Shown one piece after another: positions 23,690 through 34,027 of a DNA stretch of 64,000 nt. Below the pieces are notes generated by a model. The model was given only the letters and a program-made list of their open reading frames with translations, had not been told where the DNA came from and ran no database searches. The stretch is from Saururus chinensis (lineage: Eukaryota > Streptophyta > Magnoliopsida > Piperales > Saururaceae): assembly GCA_035235625.1 (NCBI GenBank), contig CP141141.1:13451968-13515967 (forward strand), read 5' to 3'. The position numbers were made by a program, and so were the translations under genes. The first letter of the stretch is position 1. Each line of letters opens with the position of its first letter.

Positions 23690-24157
23690 GATATGTCAAT
23701 TACTTCCAGTGATGTAGCTACTAGCTGGAGGAGCCCTAGTTTTAGTTCGTCTGAAACATAAGATTTTAGTTGTGGATGATAGATGGTCTATCCAGCAATA
23801 CCTTGTAGCATAGGTTAGAGTAGCAAGGGTTATATAAACCCTCAGCTACCAGTGATGTAGATCGATATCTACATAGTAAAAATTAAAGAGAAAGAGAAAA
23901 GAAGAAGAAGAATGGAGAAATAATTAAAATTATTCTAAACATCTGAATCTAATTTTCTGATTAGTCAAATAAGGCAAATGCCCTATATATTTATAGGCAA
24001 TTGGGAACTCTAATCGTGATAGAACTTGTAATCATAATAGGCGTCTAACATTAGCCTGAGAACAAACTCTTAATTATGCTAAAATATTCTTACTAAATAA
24101 ATCCTAATTTTAATAGACTTTGAATACTCTACCTGATCCCTAGCGTGGGTTGTAACA
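23690..24157 (-). mobile_element. Small LTR-like element (minus), block A
   Basis: The minus strand begins TGTTACAACCCACGC at 24157 and has a good TATA-like box (CCTATAAATATATAGGG, about 23979-23995). A related start is seen at 16148. The 3' end was not located exactly. There is no internal coding domain, so a solo LTR or a fragment fits. The block B copy lies at about 52140-52608. Confidence 0.35.
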
Positions 24158-24402
24158 GGTTTCAATGATTTAGAAAGAATAATGCATATAGATTTTGATT
24201 AATATTTGAGAGGAGGCTCATCCTTTTTTGCTTTTTTTAATAAATAAATTTAAATATAGATTGTAGTCCAGCAAAAACCAAAAGAAAACAAGAGGGTTAA
24301 ACTTTCCTTCCACATCTTTTGTAGCAATTTTTCAATTTACAGATAGAGTAACGAACCCTAAACCACAACTCATTTTCTCAAAATCCCAGAAGTACCCATG
24401 CC

Positions 24403-24757
24403 TATATAAAGTTGTTTCTCTTTCTTCCTTATCCTTCCCCTCCATATGGATGCTGGCTTTGCCATTACATCCGATTCCAATGCCAATGTCATTTTGTGCT
24501 TTGACCACCACGCCACCAACACTCCTACTGGTCTTGTTGCTTCCTAGGCACCATTTTCACATCTTCTCGGCAGCTGGGAGGATAACCAACATTTTTTATT
24601 GTGTGCCCTAGTTGGGAACTATAGTGAGGACTGTGATCAGGTTGTGAACAACCTTGGTTCAACATTGCAAGTGGCCAGAAAACGCAACATGATTATGTTG
24701 TTCGAACTATACAACATGATCAGGGTGTGTTTCTACATAGCAGGGTTATGCCACATA
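24403..24757 (+). pseudogene. Broken unrecognised gene (MDAGFAITSD...), block A
   Basis: A TATA box (TATATAAA, 24403-24410) is followed by ATG at 24446 and 33 codons (MDAGFAITSDSNANVILCFD onward) to a TAG at 24545-24547. Beyond the TAG the same frame stays open to a TGA near 24755 and reads like protein (APFSHLLGSWEDNQHFLLC). In block C the codon at the TAG position is CGG, so the frame continues there, which suggests the TAG is a disabling change in A and B. Block A also has an 8-base deletion near 24625 relative to B and C. I do not recognise the family. The ATG is very close to the TATA box for a normal leader. Confidence 0.4.
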
Positions 24758-25167
24758 ACATGATCATGCTAATTAGGTCTTGTAAATCAAACTTCAGTGA
24801 TCGGAAATGGCAGCAGTGGAGCTCTAATGTGTGGCAACATCGGATCACAAGGACAGCGGAGTTACAGTGGTGACAACAATGGGTCGTGGAGGACCTCGAA
24901 TGTCAGTTGCAGGTGGCTACAGAGAACCAGCGGTGACATTGGTGGATATCCGGTGATGATAAGAAGAGTTTAGCTAACATAAGAAGAGTTTCATCATGAG
25001 TGAGCGGCGATGGCAGAAAGGGGCAACTAATATTGCATTTTTCTTTTAATATTTTTTTATAAAATTATTTTAATTTAAAAACGTTCATTGGTGATTTTAT
25101 ATGACAAGGGCATTTAAAGTTAATATCTAAAAAAATTATCTTCCTAATATCCCCTTCTTCATGATCG

Positions 25168-25341
25168 CCTGGTGAAGCTTCACCAGGGAGGCCTCTGGTG
25201 AAGCTTCACTAGAGAACCACGTACGTTTATCACGTGGTCTGACGTGAGAATAAATGGCATTTTAGAAAATAATGACCCGTCTTCATTTTTCTGAGACCCC
25301 TAACAAAAATACGTGGTTTTCTGGTGAAATTTCACCAGGGA
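25168..25341. mobile_element. MITE with palindromic termini, block A
   Basis: The left end carries a perfect 20-bp palindrome (CCTGGTGAAGCTTCACCAGG, 25168-25187) and a second near-perfect one (25193-25214). The right end carries a perfect 18-bp palindrome (CTGGTGAAATTTCACCAG, 25321-25338). The terminal parts, including AGAGAACCACGTA and its counterpart TACGTGGTTTTCT, are reverse complements, so the element has inverted repeats of about 30 bp that are themselves hairpins. A copy is at 53301-53475. Confidence 0.6.
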
Positions 25342-25597
25342 TTAGAATTCCTTTCTCATAAAGAAAAAAAATTAAAACATTAAATTTATATGACTTTATT
25401 TAATAAGTATGAGCAGCTCACCCCCTTAGCATGGTCCCGACGGTGAATGTATCTGAACAACACATCCCTTCAACAAAATCCCTTTCCGTGTTTCAATGTT
25501 TGAATGGCAATTATCTTTCGCACAATTTAACGCAATACGCAGTATGGGCTACGACACAAATGACTTCAACGAAATCATCCACTACCCGCGTGATCAA

Positions 25598-25680
25598 ATT
25601 CCCTGCCATTGTACAGACTTTGAATGATCAAAGTCCCTGCATTGTACACACTTTGAATGAACCAATCCTTTTCTATAAAA
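25598..25680 (+). promoter_or_regulatory. Promoter of the secreted-peptide gene, block A
   Basis: A direct repeat of about 30 bp (CCCTGC-ATTGTACA-ACTTTGAATGA, at about 25601-25630 and 25634-25660) precedes a CCAAT box (25662-25666) and a TATA box (TATAAAA, 25674-25680). The ATG lies about 60 bases on. The arrangement is identical in block B. Confidence 0.6.
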
Positions 25681-25738
25681 ACACCCAGTTACAATGCTAG
25701 CTTCATCACCATATACCTGCTCCACACCTCAATTACCA

Positions 25739-25981
25739 ATGGCAGCTCACCTTCTTTCCAGAACAGCTTCTGCCTTTGGTTTTGATCTCCTGACATTGCT
25801 CGCCTTGTCACTTCTTGTTGATCACACTCAAGGTCGAAATGCTCACTATATGCCTATACCGTCAGAGAGTAAGAGACAAGGGACTAGCTCACCGCCTTCT
25901 CCCCCACCTGGAGATTTTGGTCCTGGTGCACCTCACCATGGGAAAGGCAGAGTCGTAATTAGCAAGTGTCGTGAGCCCTGA
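25739..25981 (+). CDS. Small secreted peptide precursor, copy A (80 aa)
   Basis: The product starts MAAHLLSRTASAFGFDLLTLLALSLLVDHTQG. Residues of about 12-28 form a hydrophobic signal-peptide core. The mature part is polar, with a SESKRQG dibasic site (about 43-49), a proline-rich SSPPSPPPGDFGPGAPHHG core (about 50-69) and a single cysteine near the C-terminus. This layout resembles plant peptide-hormone precursors, but the motif does not match CLE, CEP, IDA, RGF or PSY cores well enough to assign. An in-frame ATG 45 bases upstream (25694) is ruled out as the start, because block B has a stop (TAA) between the two. A good CCAAT/TATA promoter lies upstream, and AATAAA (about 26147) follows. 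Differences from copy B: D for A at residue 16 (inside the signal core), I for T at 40, E for G at 79. The charged residue in the signal core may weaken export. Confidence 0.65.
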   Translation: MAAHLLSRTASAFGFDLLTLLALSLLVDHTQGRNAHYMPIPSESKRQGTSSPPSPPPGDFGPGAPHHGKGRVVISKCREP

Positions 25982-26464
25982 AATGCTTAAGCTTTGAGAA
26001 TTGCGCGTTCGTACTTGTCCAAATAATTGCCATTTTGATTGATCGATATATAAATGGCAGGTGATGTTAATATGTATGAATGCGAGGCATTGCATTAATT
26101 TGTTTTTTTCTCTTTTTCCGATTCCTGCCCTTATGGATCGTAAAGGAATAAAGTGATCCCGGGCTGTGTCCATCATGGAAGTGTTTTAATAATAATGTTA
26201 TTCAATTTCTTGATTGTTTTGCCACAATAAGGTTTTTCAGCCAAATATGCAACCTTGCTACGTCCAGCCATTTTCGTTAAAATGAAGTCTTACCTATGTA
26301 TAAATACTCTTGAAGAGATGTTTTAGGTTATTTTCCTAAAAAATACACCTTTCGTTTTCTAAGACCACTTTATATATCCATATAAAAAATGATAAGGATA
26401 ATAATGGCAACAATGTTGTAAGTAGACTCTCAATTTCAAAGCATTTCAAATTGCAAAAATTGTG

Positions 26465-26622
26465 TTCCATATTAATAGCTTCATTTTGTTCCTTATAAAC
26501 AATGGAGTACTTAAAAAATAGTATTATAAGCTTATTTTCTCTTCTTTGAGATATATGTTCAATAATTTAATAAAAACCACTATTTTTTTAAATGAAGCTA
26601 TTAATATAGGACGGAGGGAGTA
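26465..26622. mobile_element. Stowaway-like MITE, block A
   Basis: The left end CCATATTAATAGCTTCATTT and the right end (reverse complement TACTCCCTCCGTCCTATATT then AATAGCTTCATTT) form inverted repeats with the CTCCCTCCGTCC terminus typical of plant Stowaway (Tc1/mariner) MITEs. The left terminus is eroded. A copy is at about 54622-54780. Confidence 0.6.
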
Positions 26623-26639
26623 TGTTTTTGACAAGTATG

Positions 26640-27630
26640 AATTTTATTAAAGCTCAAATAGGGGCCATGCAAAAGACAAACACATCGAATTACAAATCTC
26701 ATCCCCAAATTAATTTTTTGATAATTTATTTGGTAATTAAATTTCAGTAAGAATTAAAATTTATGATGTGAGGATTAAAAATAATTACAAGCATCTTGCT
26801 CAACCCTAAAAAAAAACCATAGATAACTCCCAAGGAAAAGGCACACAAAACCAAAGGCCCGAAAGCAAAGACAATCAATCTTCCCAAAAATAAAGAATGA
26901 GCAACTATTTACAATAACTTGATTGAGATGAAAAGCCTCCAAAATATGTCTGTTAATGATTACGATTAAAGAGGCTAGAGTAAGTAGATTATTAGATTTA
27001 TCATCAAAAGTGTGTTGGTTTATTTCTTTCCACGTGAAGTAGATGTATAATGGAGATGTATACAGTAGAAATTGACTTCATAAGCTTTACACTTTACAAA
27101 TTCATCTTCATAAATTGAATCAACTAGCTAAGTTCTCCAGAGAAGTCTTGGACATATATGTAGATATTGCACTTTCTAAGGATCCTCGTCCATATTATTT
27201 TAGAATAGGGGCCTTTAAAGAAAATGTGATTCTTAGTTTCCTCATGATTATGACATAGCATATATCAATTGGGCATATAGAAACCTCTTTTGCACAGTCT
27301 ATCATTGGTAAAGATATCATTATTCATGACAAACCATGCAATAAAATAATACAGATTCACTCTATGTTTAAACTATATTAAATCATACCAATCCGCCCTT
27401 GAAGCATAAGAGCGTACAAACTCCCAAGCCCCTTTGAAAGAAACTAAACCAGTTATTTAGCGCCACCCATAAGAATAAACTGAGTTAGATAAAGAAGACT
27501 TATGGCTGTTGAGCATATTCCAAATTTCTTCAGTTCAATGAGAAAAAAGTGTATGTAATTGCTAAACACCATCTTTGAATGAATTACAAAGTCTATCCTT
27601 CTATATTCCCACCCAATTGGATAATACGCC
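26640..27630 (-). pseudogene. LINE 3' relic with zf-RVT domain, block A
   Basis: Read on the minus strand, 27470-27200 encodes DWYDLI-FKHRVNLYYFIAW, then NDRLCKRGFY and LCHNHEETKNHIFFKGPYSK. This is the zinc-binding region at the end of plant L1-type reverse transcriptases. Beyond it (about 27060-26880) comes a C-terminal part with FTWKEINQHTF. Stops interrupt the frame. The 5' part is cut by the CACTA element at 27631, while block B keeps more of it. Confidence 0.75.
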
Positions 27631-27632
27631 CT

Positions 27633-27652
27633 AGTTGTGGTATATTTACATA

Positions 27653-27701
<49 letters not shown>

Positions 27702-28600
27702 TACGCATGTATTTGGAAAATTGGTATACTTTAGTAGCGACATATATAATCATACGTCGTTAATAATAAACACTAATCGCGACATATCCTCTAGACGTCG
27801 CTACAGGTGTATATCACTCGCGACGTATATTACATATGCGTCGCTATTGAGCATTACTCGCGACGTATATCTATACGTCGCCATAAATATGGCTTTTCTT
27901 CCCACAAACAATTTAAAAAATGGTTAATTATACCAATCACCGAAATATAAATACTGAAAAAATAAATTTGTTTTTTTAATATTCGGTGGTTCATGCTCGA
28001 GAGGGTAGCATCATCGGATCAAATTTCAACAGTGTACGAGTGTGTGCATATTTCTTGTGTTGTTATTTAATTATGTACGCACCTTATATCCCCAAACGTG
28101 TGCCCTGAAGCTCAACATGAATTACATCGGAATAAATGTAATATGCAAAAACGCCACATTACTTCTCACTACTAGTTTGAGATCGCAATATGTGTGATAT
28201 TAATGATACGTTTCCTTATTGAGTAGAAATTTGATATCTTGTATCCCAAATGTGGCGCGTGTATGATGATTTCGGAAAGTTAAAAAAATTTAAAGTTGTG
28301 GTATATTTACATAGAATATATATATATATTAAAATACGCATGTATTTGGAAAATTGGTATACATTAGTAGCGACGTATATAATCATACGTCGTTAATAAT
28401 AAACACTAATCGCGACGTATCCTCCACACGTCGCTACAGGTGTATATCACTCGCGACGTATATTACATATGCGTCGCTATTGAGCATTACTTGCGACGTA
28501 TATCTATACGTCGCCATAAATATGGCTTTTCTTCCCAAATGGTTAATTATACCAATCACCGAAATATAAATACTGAAAAATAAAAATAATTTTTTTTAAA
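27633..28600 (+). repeat. About 660-bp tandem units in CACTA element 1
   Basis: Units begin with AGTTGTGGTATATTTACATAG at 27633 and 28294. The second unit fades after about 300 bp. Each unit holds an AT microsatellite, then paired GCGACGTAT/ATACGTCGC motifs, then TTAATTATACCAATCACC. The same unit makes up 61156-64000 in CACTA element 2. The 68-71-codon open frames over it are repeat artefacts. Confidence 0.88.
27653..27696. repeat. AT microsatellite
   Basis: A run of about 22 AT dinucleotides at the start of the first 660-bp unit. Its length varies between units here and in element 2. Confidence 0.95.
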
Positions 28601-29200
28601 TATTTGGTGGTTCTTGCCTTGGTGGTCAACATTGTCGGATTAAATTGTGACCATGTACAAAGGAGTGCGTAATATATGTCCGAAGATTTTTATGTAGACG
28701 CCGTTGAGGGTATCGTGTAGTATATCTCAACTGAATTACATAACAAATTAAGGAGCAATTTAATAGGGCTTATATTCCCATTAGCTAAACAAATAGATCC
28801 AAATTTATGTCGTTATACAATTGTGCCTACATCCCCCACCCCTACTAAAAATTCGAGGAAAATTAGGTTACCTGTTATTAATAAGTATTGGTGGCACATA
28901 CATTTGTTAATCGTATTAAGGCTATACAATATTAATTGTACAACACACATTTACCTACCTTGCTATACGATGTGTGTCATTGGATAAATATATAATATCT
29001 ATTTCTATATTGTATTATAATATAAAAATTTATTAACATTAAAAATATTAAGAAGCCTAGTTTGGAATATTCTTACACAACTAACCCAGCCACTATATTA
29101 CCCATAAAACAATCCATTAGTCTCATATTAATAGTTTAATTTGGAAAAAAATTGATATTTAAAAAGTTAATTAATTAACCTTTATACTCCATCTACTAAC
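28601..29200. other. CACTA interior, non-coding
   Basis: AT-rich sequence with no gene recognised, between the tandem units and the C-rich leader. Confidence 0.5.
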
Positions 29201-29389
29201 CTTTCTAACAAGTGTCGATGACCATATTGGCCTGACGGACGCGGGCAACATTCCGGACCTTTATGGCCCCGTCTACTCGGACGAGAGGAGCTCTCCCAGA
29301 CACGAATTAGCAGGAGTCAAGGGTAAGAAACCCATTCAACCCCACTCGGCGGCTTTTCCCGCCCCCACCCCCGCGGCAATTTTTCCCAC

Positions 29390-29792
29390 CCGCACCATTC
29401 ACAGAGCTTCCTGCGTCCCTCCCTCTGCCGTCTGCCCCCCACCCTCTACAGAATCGTCACCCCCCCCCCCCCGCTGCAATTTTTTCCCACCCACACCACT
29501 TCCCGCGTCCCTCTGCCGTCAGCCCCCGCCCTCTACAGAATCCTTCCCTCCCCCCCCCCGCTGCAACTTTCCCACCCGCGACGCTTCCCGCGTCCCACTG
29601 CTGTCAGCCCCCGCCCTCTACAGAATCCCCCCACCCCGTCTCCCTTTTCAGTCCGCTCCCGACGTCCCGTTCCGATCATCTCCCTGTCAAAGACTTCAGC
29701 CCCTTCTAGCTGACGGAGATCACGGCCATCTCACTCCCGTCGGCCGCCTGAATAGGCTTGTCGTTGACCAGCACTGAGCCAGGTAATTGTCG
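29390..29792 (+). promoter_or_regulatory. C-rich leader with 3 tandem units, then splice donor
   Basis: This strikingly C-rich island lies in AT-rich DNA. Three units of about 85-95 bp share CGTCCCTCTGCCGTC-GCCCC, CCCTCTACAGAATC, a C-run and CTGCAA-TTTTCCCACCC. It ends with AGCCAG|GTAATT at about 29787-29798, a good splice donor. It looks like the 5' leader (or first exon) of the transposon transcript or of a captured gene. No long conserved frame is present. Confidence 0.45.
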
Positions 29793-30214
29793 CATATGTG
29801 CGGGGACATTTATTTAATACCTAGATTACATAGAATACCATCATGTAGCAATTATAGAGGCAGCTGAATATTTGGGTTGGGTAATGGGAGTAATTTTGAT
29901 GATTTTTGTTGTTGTATGTGGGTGATGAATTTATATGTAATTTTTATGCTGTTTGTTGCATGTTTATGCTTGTTTATTCAGGTTAATTAAGTGAAATCGC
30001 ATGCTATTCTGTTTTTTTGCCTGGATCAATTTGGATTAACATGTTCTGATAAATGGCTGTCTTTTATTTTCCTCTGCGAAATATGTTTCAGCTCAATCAA
30101 TCTAAATAGGTGTCATGCGGTCTTTAGTGTCTGCAGCATATTTGGTTTCCCACATTAGGAGTTACCGACATTGGTTACTTGCCACTCAATTTGTGAATCT
30201 TCTAATTTTGTCTA

Positions 30215-30853
30215 ACAGACTAGAAGATGAGATAATTACCCTATTGGAGAACACTCAAGCTCTGACACAATTTGGATGCTATGCACATTGAGAAGAACAT
30301 TGTTCAACTTGGAGAAATCAAAAGATAACATCAATGCTCGCTTGGATTTGGCTGATATGGGCTTAAGACCAGAGTTACATTTAAAGAAAATTGGTGATAA
30401 GTATGTGATGCCACATGCGTCCTATACTTTATCTAAAGATGAAAAACGTCGCTTTTGTGAATGGATGAATTCAGTTAAATTTCCAGAAGCATATGCATCC
30501 AATATCTCTCGGTGCGTTCATGTTAGTGATTGCAAGATATTGGGCATGAAAAGTCATAACTGCCACGTATTTTTACAAAGGCTCCTCCCGATTACGATGC
30601 GTGGGTATTTGAGTGATGAAGTCTCAATGCCTTTGATTGAGATGGGGTTTTTCTTCAAAGAGTTGTGTAGCAAGACATTACAATTGAAAGTATTGGAGAA
30701 GCTTGACAAAGAAATTGTATTAATACTATGCAAGCTTGAGCGTGTGTTTCCCCCAGCCTTCTTTGATGTCATGGTCCATTTAGCGGTACATTTACCTTAT
30801 GAAGCGATATTAGGTGGGCCAGTCCAGTACTGTTGGATGTACCCATTTGAAAG
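30215..30853 (+). pseudogene. TNP2-type CACTA transposase remnant, DUF4218 region
   Basis: 30266-30301 encodes HNLDAMHIEKNI, the junction motif of TNP2 transposases. The continuation is in another frame (about 30315 on: KSKDNINARLDLADMG), so a frameshift or small deletion lies near 30300-30315. From there the frame is open through DUF4218 hallmarks: GDKYVMPHASYTLSKDEKR, NISRCV, MKSHNCHVFLQRLLPI, LCKLERVFPPAFFDVMVHL, HLPYEAILGGPVQY and WMYPFER. The exon ends at a plausible donor, AAG|GTATGA (30852-30858). The catalytic N-terminal half is missing, so it cannot encode an active transposase. Confidence 0.88.
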
Positions 30854-30976
30854 GTATGAATATGTATTAAGTGAATGATTAAAATTGAATATATTTGATT
30901 AAAATTGAATATATTTGTATATTATGTTATTGTCCATTTAAATTTACTGATACATATTAGATGTGTGTCTTTATAG

Positions 30977-32531
30977 GATCTTCTCATAAAAGGGCCCGTG
31001 GTAAAGCAGTTAATAAAGCATTACATGATTTGGTAAGAAAGAAGGGAAAAGTGACAGTCGAAATTCCCAGTAACAAATGGAGGCCACTTAGGATTGGGTG
31101 TGGAGAATTGACACGTGAGGCGGGTCTCATATGCCGATATAATCTGCCACTAAGTGAAAATGGTGAATTCATCTCAGATTGGAGATGTGTGCCAGGGCCT
31201 ATCAGAGAGGTTCTACATAATAAGTTGAAGGTAAATTTCCTTCTACTTAATTTATTTATCCTTTTATTTCCTAATTTTGTTAGCATGCATGTTGTTTCAT
31301 TAATTGTTTACACAATTTTACACGATAAATTTGAGATCCACGGAGACCCATGTCATATTACGAATGCATTGAATCTGATTTTTGCAGAGCGATTTAAAGA
31401 CTTCAGATATCAAATGCACTTGCATTACAAAAAAATTGAGAATTGTTCTACAGCTAAATCTAATCCCTACGATGCCATTCCATATGAGACATGGGATAAA
31501 ATCTGTGATAGATTTGATTCTCGCATATTTGAGGTATAGGATTTATTACATATGTATATGCACTTTTTTATCTTATCATTTGCCAATATGATATGGAAAT
31601 GTACTCAGATTGATGTTTGCTTTCAATGCAGGAAAGAAGTAAAGCAGGTAAGAAAAGTAGGACCGCATTGAAAATCCAACATACAGGGGGGTCAAAACCG
31701 TTTGTATGTTATTTGGAGGAGATGGTAATTTTTGTGACATTTTATGTAATGTGTTCGAATTATCATTTATATGTTGCATTTAACATTTTGCATCTCCCAT
31801 TGACTAATGCAGCGAAAAGAAAATGAGAGTAGGGAGGAACAACTTTCAATGATAGACTTCTATAAAAAAACTCACTACTCAAGAAAGAAAGGTGACTTCA
31901 TGAGCGACGAGGCTAGGTCGATGCACGTAAGACCTAAAATGTGTAGTATTATGAGCTGCGTGTTTTTAGCACATACTTATAATTCAGAATTATTTTCCTC
32001 TAATGACTTCTTGTTGCACGAATGTACTTGCAGGTTCAGATGAGGTCTAAAGTGGAAAAAATTACTTTGAGTGAAGATGGTACTCCTCCAGAAACGCCGG
32101 ATGAGATAGCGTTTAGGCTTATAGGGGAGCGGAAACATTATGCCCATGGACTTGGAAAGGGTGAGGTGGCCCCATCGACCTCATCAAGACATGACATAGC
32201 ATCACGACTTGAGGCTGCAACACAAAGAGCTCAAATGGCAGAAACGACAGCCTCACAAGCACGTGAGATGGTTACAGAATATCAAGAAAGGCTAGAACGT
32301 CAAGAAGCTTTCTGTGAGTTACAACAAAGTCAAATATCAGAACAACAAAGTTAAATATCAGAACAACAAAGTCAAATATCAAAACAACAAAGTTAAATAT
32401 CAGAACAACAAAATCAAATATCAGAACAACAAAGTCAAATATCTGAGCAAAGGAGTCAATTATCTAAGCAAAGGAGTCAACTTTCTGATCTTCAAAGTCG
32501 TATGGACATTTTGATGGCATTCATGACATAG
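30977..32531 (+). pseudogene. Transposase_24-type (Ptta/En/Spm) gene, five exons, nonsense in tail
   Basis: Five exons with clean GT-AG borders: 30977-31230, 31390-31533, 31632-31724, 31813-31926, 32034-32531. All internal junctions are phase 0. The product has GKVTVEIPSNKWRPLR and GELTREAGLICR, then RFKDFRYQMHLHYKK and ETWDKICDRFDS, then KSRTALKIQHTGGSKPF, matching the plant transposase family that accompanies TNP2 in CACTA elements (TnpA-like, thought to bind DNA). The last exon ends in a coiled coil of nine heptads (QISEQQS type). Two CAA-to-TAA changes (32352-32354 and 32394-32396) stop the frame within the heptads; without them it would end at 32531. The first exon upstream of 30977 was not identified. 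Confidence 0.85.
32313..32504 (+). repeat. 21-bp coding minisatellite (heptad repeats)
   Basis: About nine units of CAAATATCAGAACAACAAAGT encode ISEQQSQ-type heptads of the coiled coil. The unit length of exactly seven codons keeps the heptad register. Two units carry TAA in place of CAA. Confidence 0.9.
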
Positions 32532-33700
32532 CAACAAAGCAAGAAATGATTGTGGTAAGGTTCTCTCTTGCAGTGTTCTCATTTGCTCTTTCTTAGTTAT
32601 TTGATTCTAATATGTTAATATGTACTGGGAATTTGTTGCAGTTCATATTTTTTTTTCTACTGTGTTCCCACTCAATTACGTGAAATGTTGTTTGTAAGCT
32701 CTCTCTTCAATTCAACACAACAGGTTTACTTTATTCCTCTCTGAGTCTCACACCGTAAATCCTCTTTTGCATATGCATGTCATCATAGTTTGTTCATGTT
32801 AAATTGGTGCATTCTCCAAAGGTAACATAATGAGAACAGTTCGGAGCTTTTAGACAGAACTGGGATAGAAGTTCGGAGCATTGGGGGATTCCAGGTGGTA
32901 GTCATAAATTACTTAGCTTTCCATATTTCCATAATCAGTGAAACAAATCTAAACAGGCCCTCAATATATTGTCTTTGTTTCAGTGTGCTGATGCTGATCC
33001 ATATCACAAATCTTCCTGGCCTTGAACTTTTTTGGCCTATTAGTTCCTCTTCCTAACCAACGTAGAATTAAAAGATAGTACTACATTTATTCAAGGAAAA
33101 AAGTTGCACATACCCTGTTAATGCATCAACAAATCAGGGGAAGCAGAGTATTATTATAAGAGAGAACAATCACTCTCATAACCTGGTATTTGAACAAGAA
33201 CATTCATGGGCACTCCTTGAAATATCTCCTCTCAACCTGTGCTAATCTGTGTAAAGCTATAACACGACATTTTGGGGATAAATATTAGTATAAGAGAGAA
33301 AATAAACCTGAATTGCCAAGTTCTTTCCTTAATATTAGTATAAATATTATGTCCAGTAAACTCTTTTATAAGTTTTACTTCAGCACACTAGAGTGTCCAA
33401 TAATCTATTTTCTTTGAGTATACACTTATACTAAATCCATGAAAAACCTAATTGATAATGAAGTATTAGATAGTCTTGTTGGAATAAAATGGAGATGGTG
33501 AAGTGCCCAAAGATTCATCCCAGGGAGGACGCAGGAGCTTAGATGTAGTAGGTAATAACATAATTGAATATAGCAAGTTCATGCAGCAAATTTGAAAACT
33601 AACACGTTCAAGCAGAAGTTAATAATAGTTAGAAAGAGGATTTAGTTCAAAACAGATGATTAAAATAGTAATCACACATGAAGCAAATTTGAAAACCAAT
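32532..33700. other. CACTA interior, no clear gene
   Basis: 3' flank of the transposase gene, then AT-rich DNA. A short minus-strand stretch near 33190-33250 reads like an exon (EEIFQGVPMNVLVQIP) with a possible donor, but no family is recognised and frames conflict. Confidence 0.35.
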
Positions 33701-33707
33701 CAAATAC

Positions 33708-33803
33708 CGGCATGTTGTAGCTTTGCATCATAAAACTGTTTCATGCTCTCAGGAATCTTTAGTTTTAGGTCTTCCACCATAGGGCTCACAGATGCAAAAA
33801 ATC
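33708..33803 (-). pseudogene. Captured exon, minus strand (unrecognised gene)
   Basis: On the minus strand, AAATATAG|GA opens and GCCG|GTATTT closes a 96-nt exon. Only one of the three frames is open throughout, reading ASVSPMVEDLKLKIPESMK then QFYDAKLQHA. It looks like real coding sequence. I cannot name the gene. A probable preceding exon of the same gene is at 33957-34027. Confidence 0.45.
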
Positions 33804-33956
33804 CTATATTTGAAACACATTAGTCATTTATAATGGCTAAAAGGCAATTGAAGATTTACATATACAATAGAAGAGAACTGTCATAGCTGGCAAAGAAGTG
33901 AGGAGTTGACTAGCCTTTAATAGGCTCAAGTCTTCCATTACAATCAAATTACTAAT

Positions 33957-34027
33957 AGACTAAGAGAGGGCTGACCAATAGCTTGAGATATTGTATCCAA
34001 AAGTTTAGCTGCGGAAAGACCAAACAT
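33957..34027 (-). pseudogene. Second captured exon, minus strand (unrecognised gene)
   Basis: The minus-strand sequence reads MFGLSAAKLLDTISQAIGQP followed by SLS. There is a CAG acceptor-like signal inside or just before it and stops beyond. Its orientation and spacing suit the exon upstream of 33708-33803. It is opposite to the transposase genes. Confidence 0.35.

Larger units (their letters stand above)
23206..27630 (+). repeat. Segmental block A
   Basis: It matches 51655-55785 (block B) at very high identity. Relative to B it has about 320 extra bases at about 24835-25157 and an 8-base deletion near 24625. A second, more divergent and internally deleted copy is block C (56062-57484). On the right, block A is cut at about 27631, where the CACTA element begins, while block B continues into further LINE sequence. 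Confidence 0.93.

Noticed and set aside
25431-25700. 89-90-codon open frame upstream of the secreted peptide
   Set aside because: It covers the promoter (direct repeat, CCAAT, TATA) of the peptide gene; a chance frame.
25694-25738. Upstream in-frame ATG of the secreted peptide, copy A
   Set aside because: Block B has a stop codon between this ATG and the conserved one, so the extension is not conserved.
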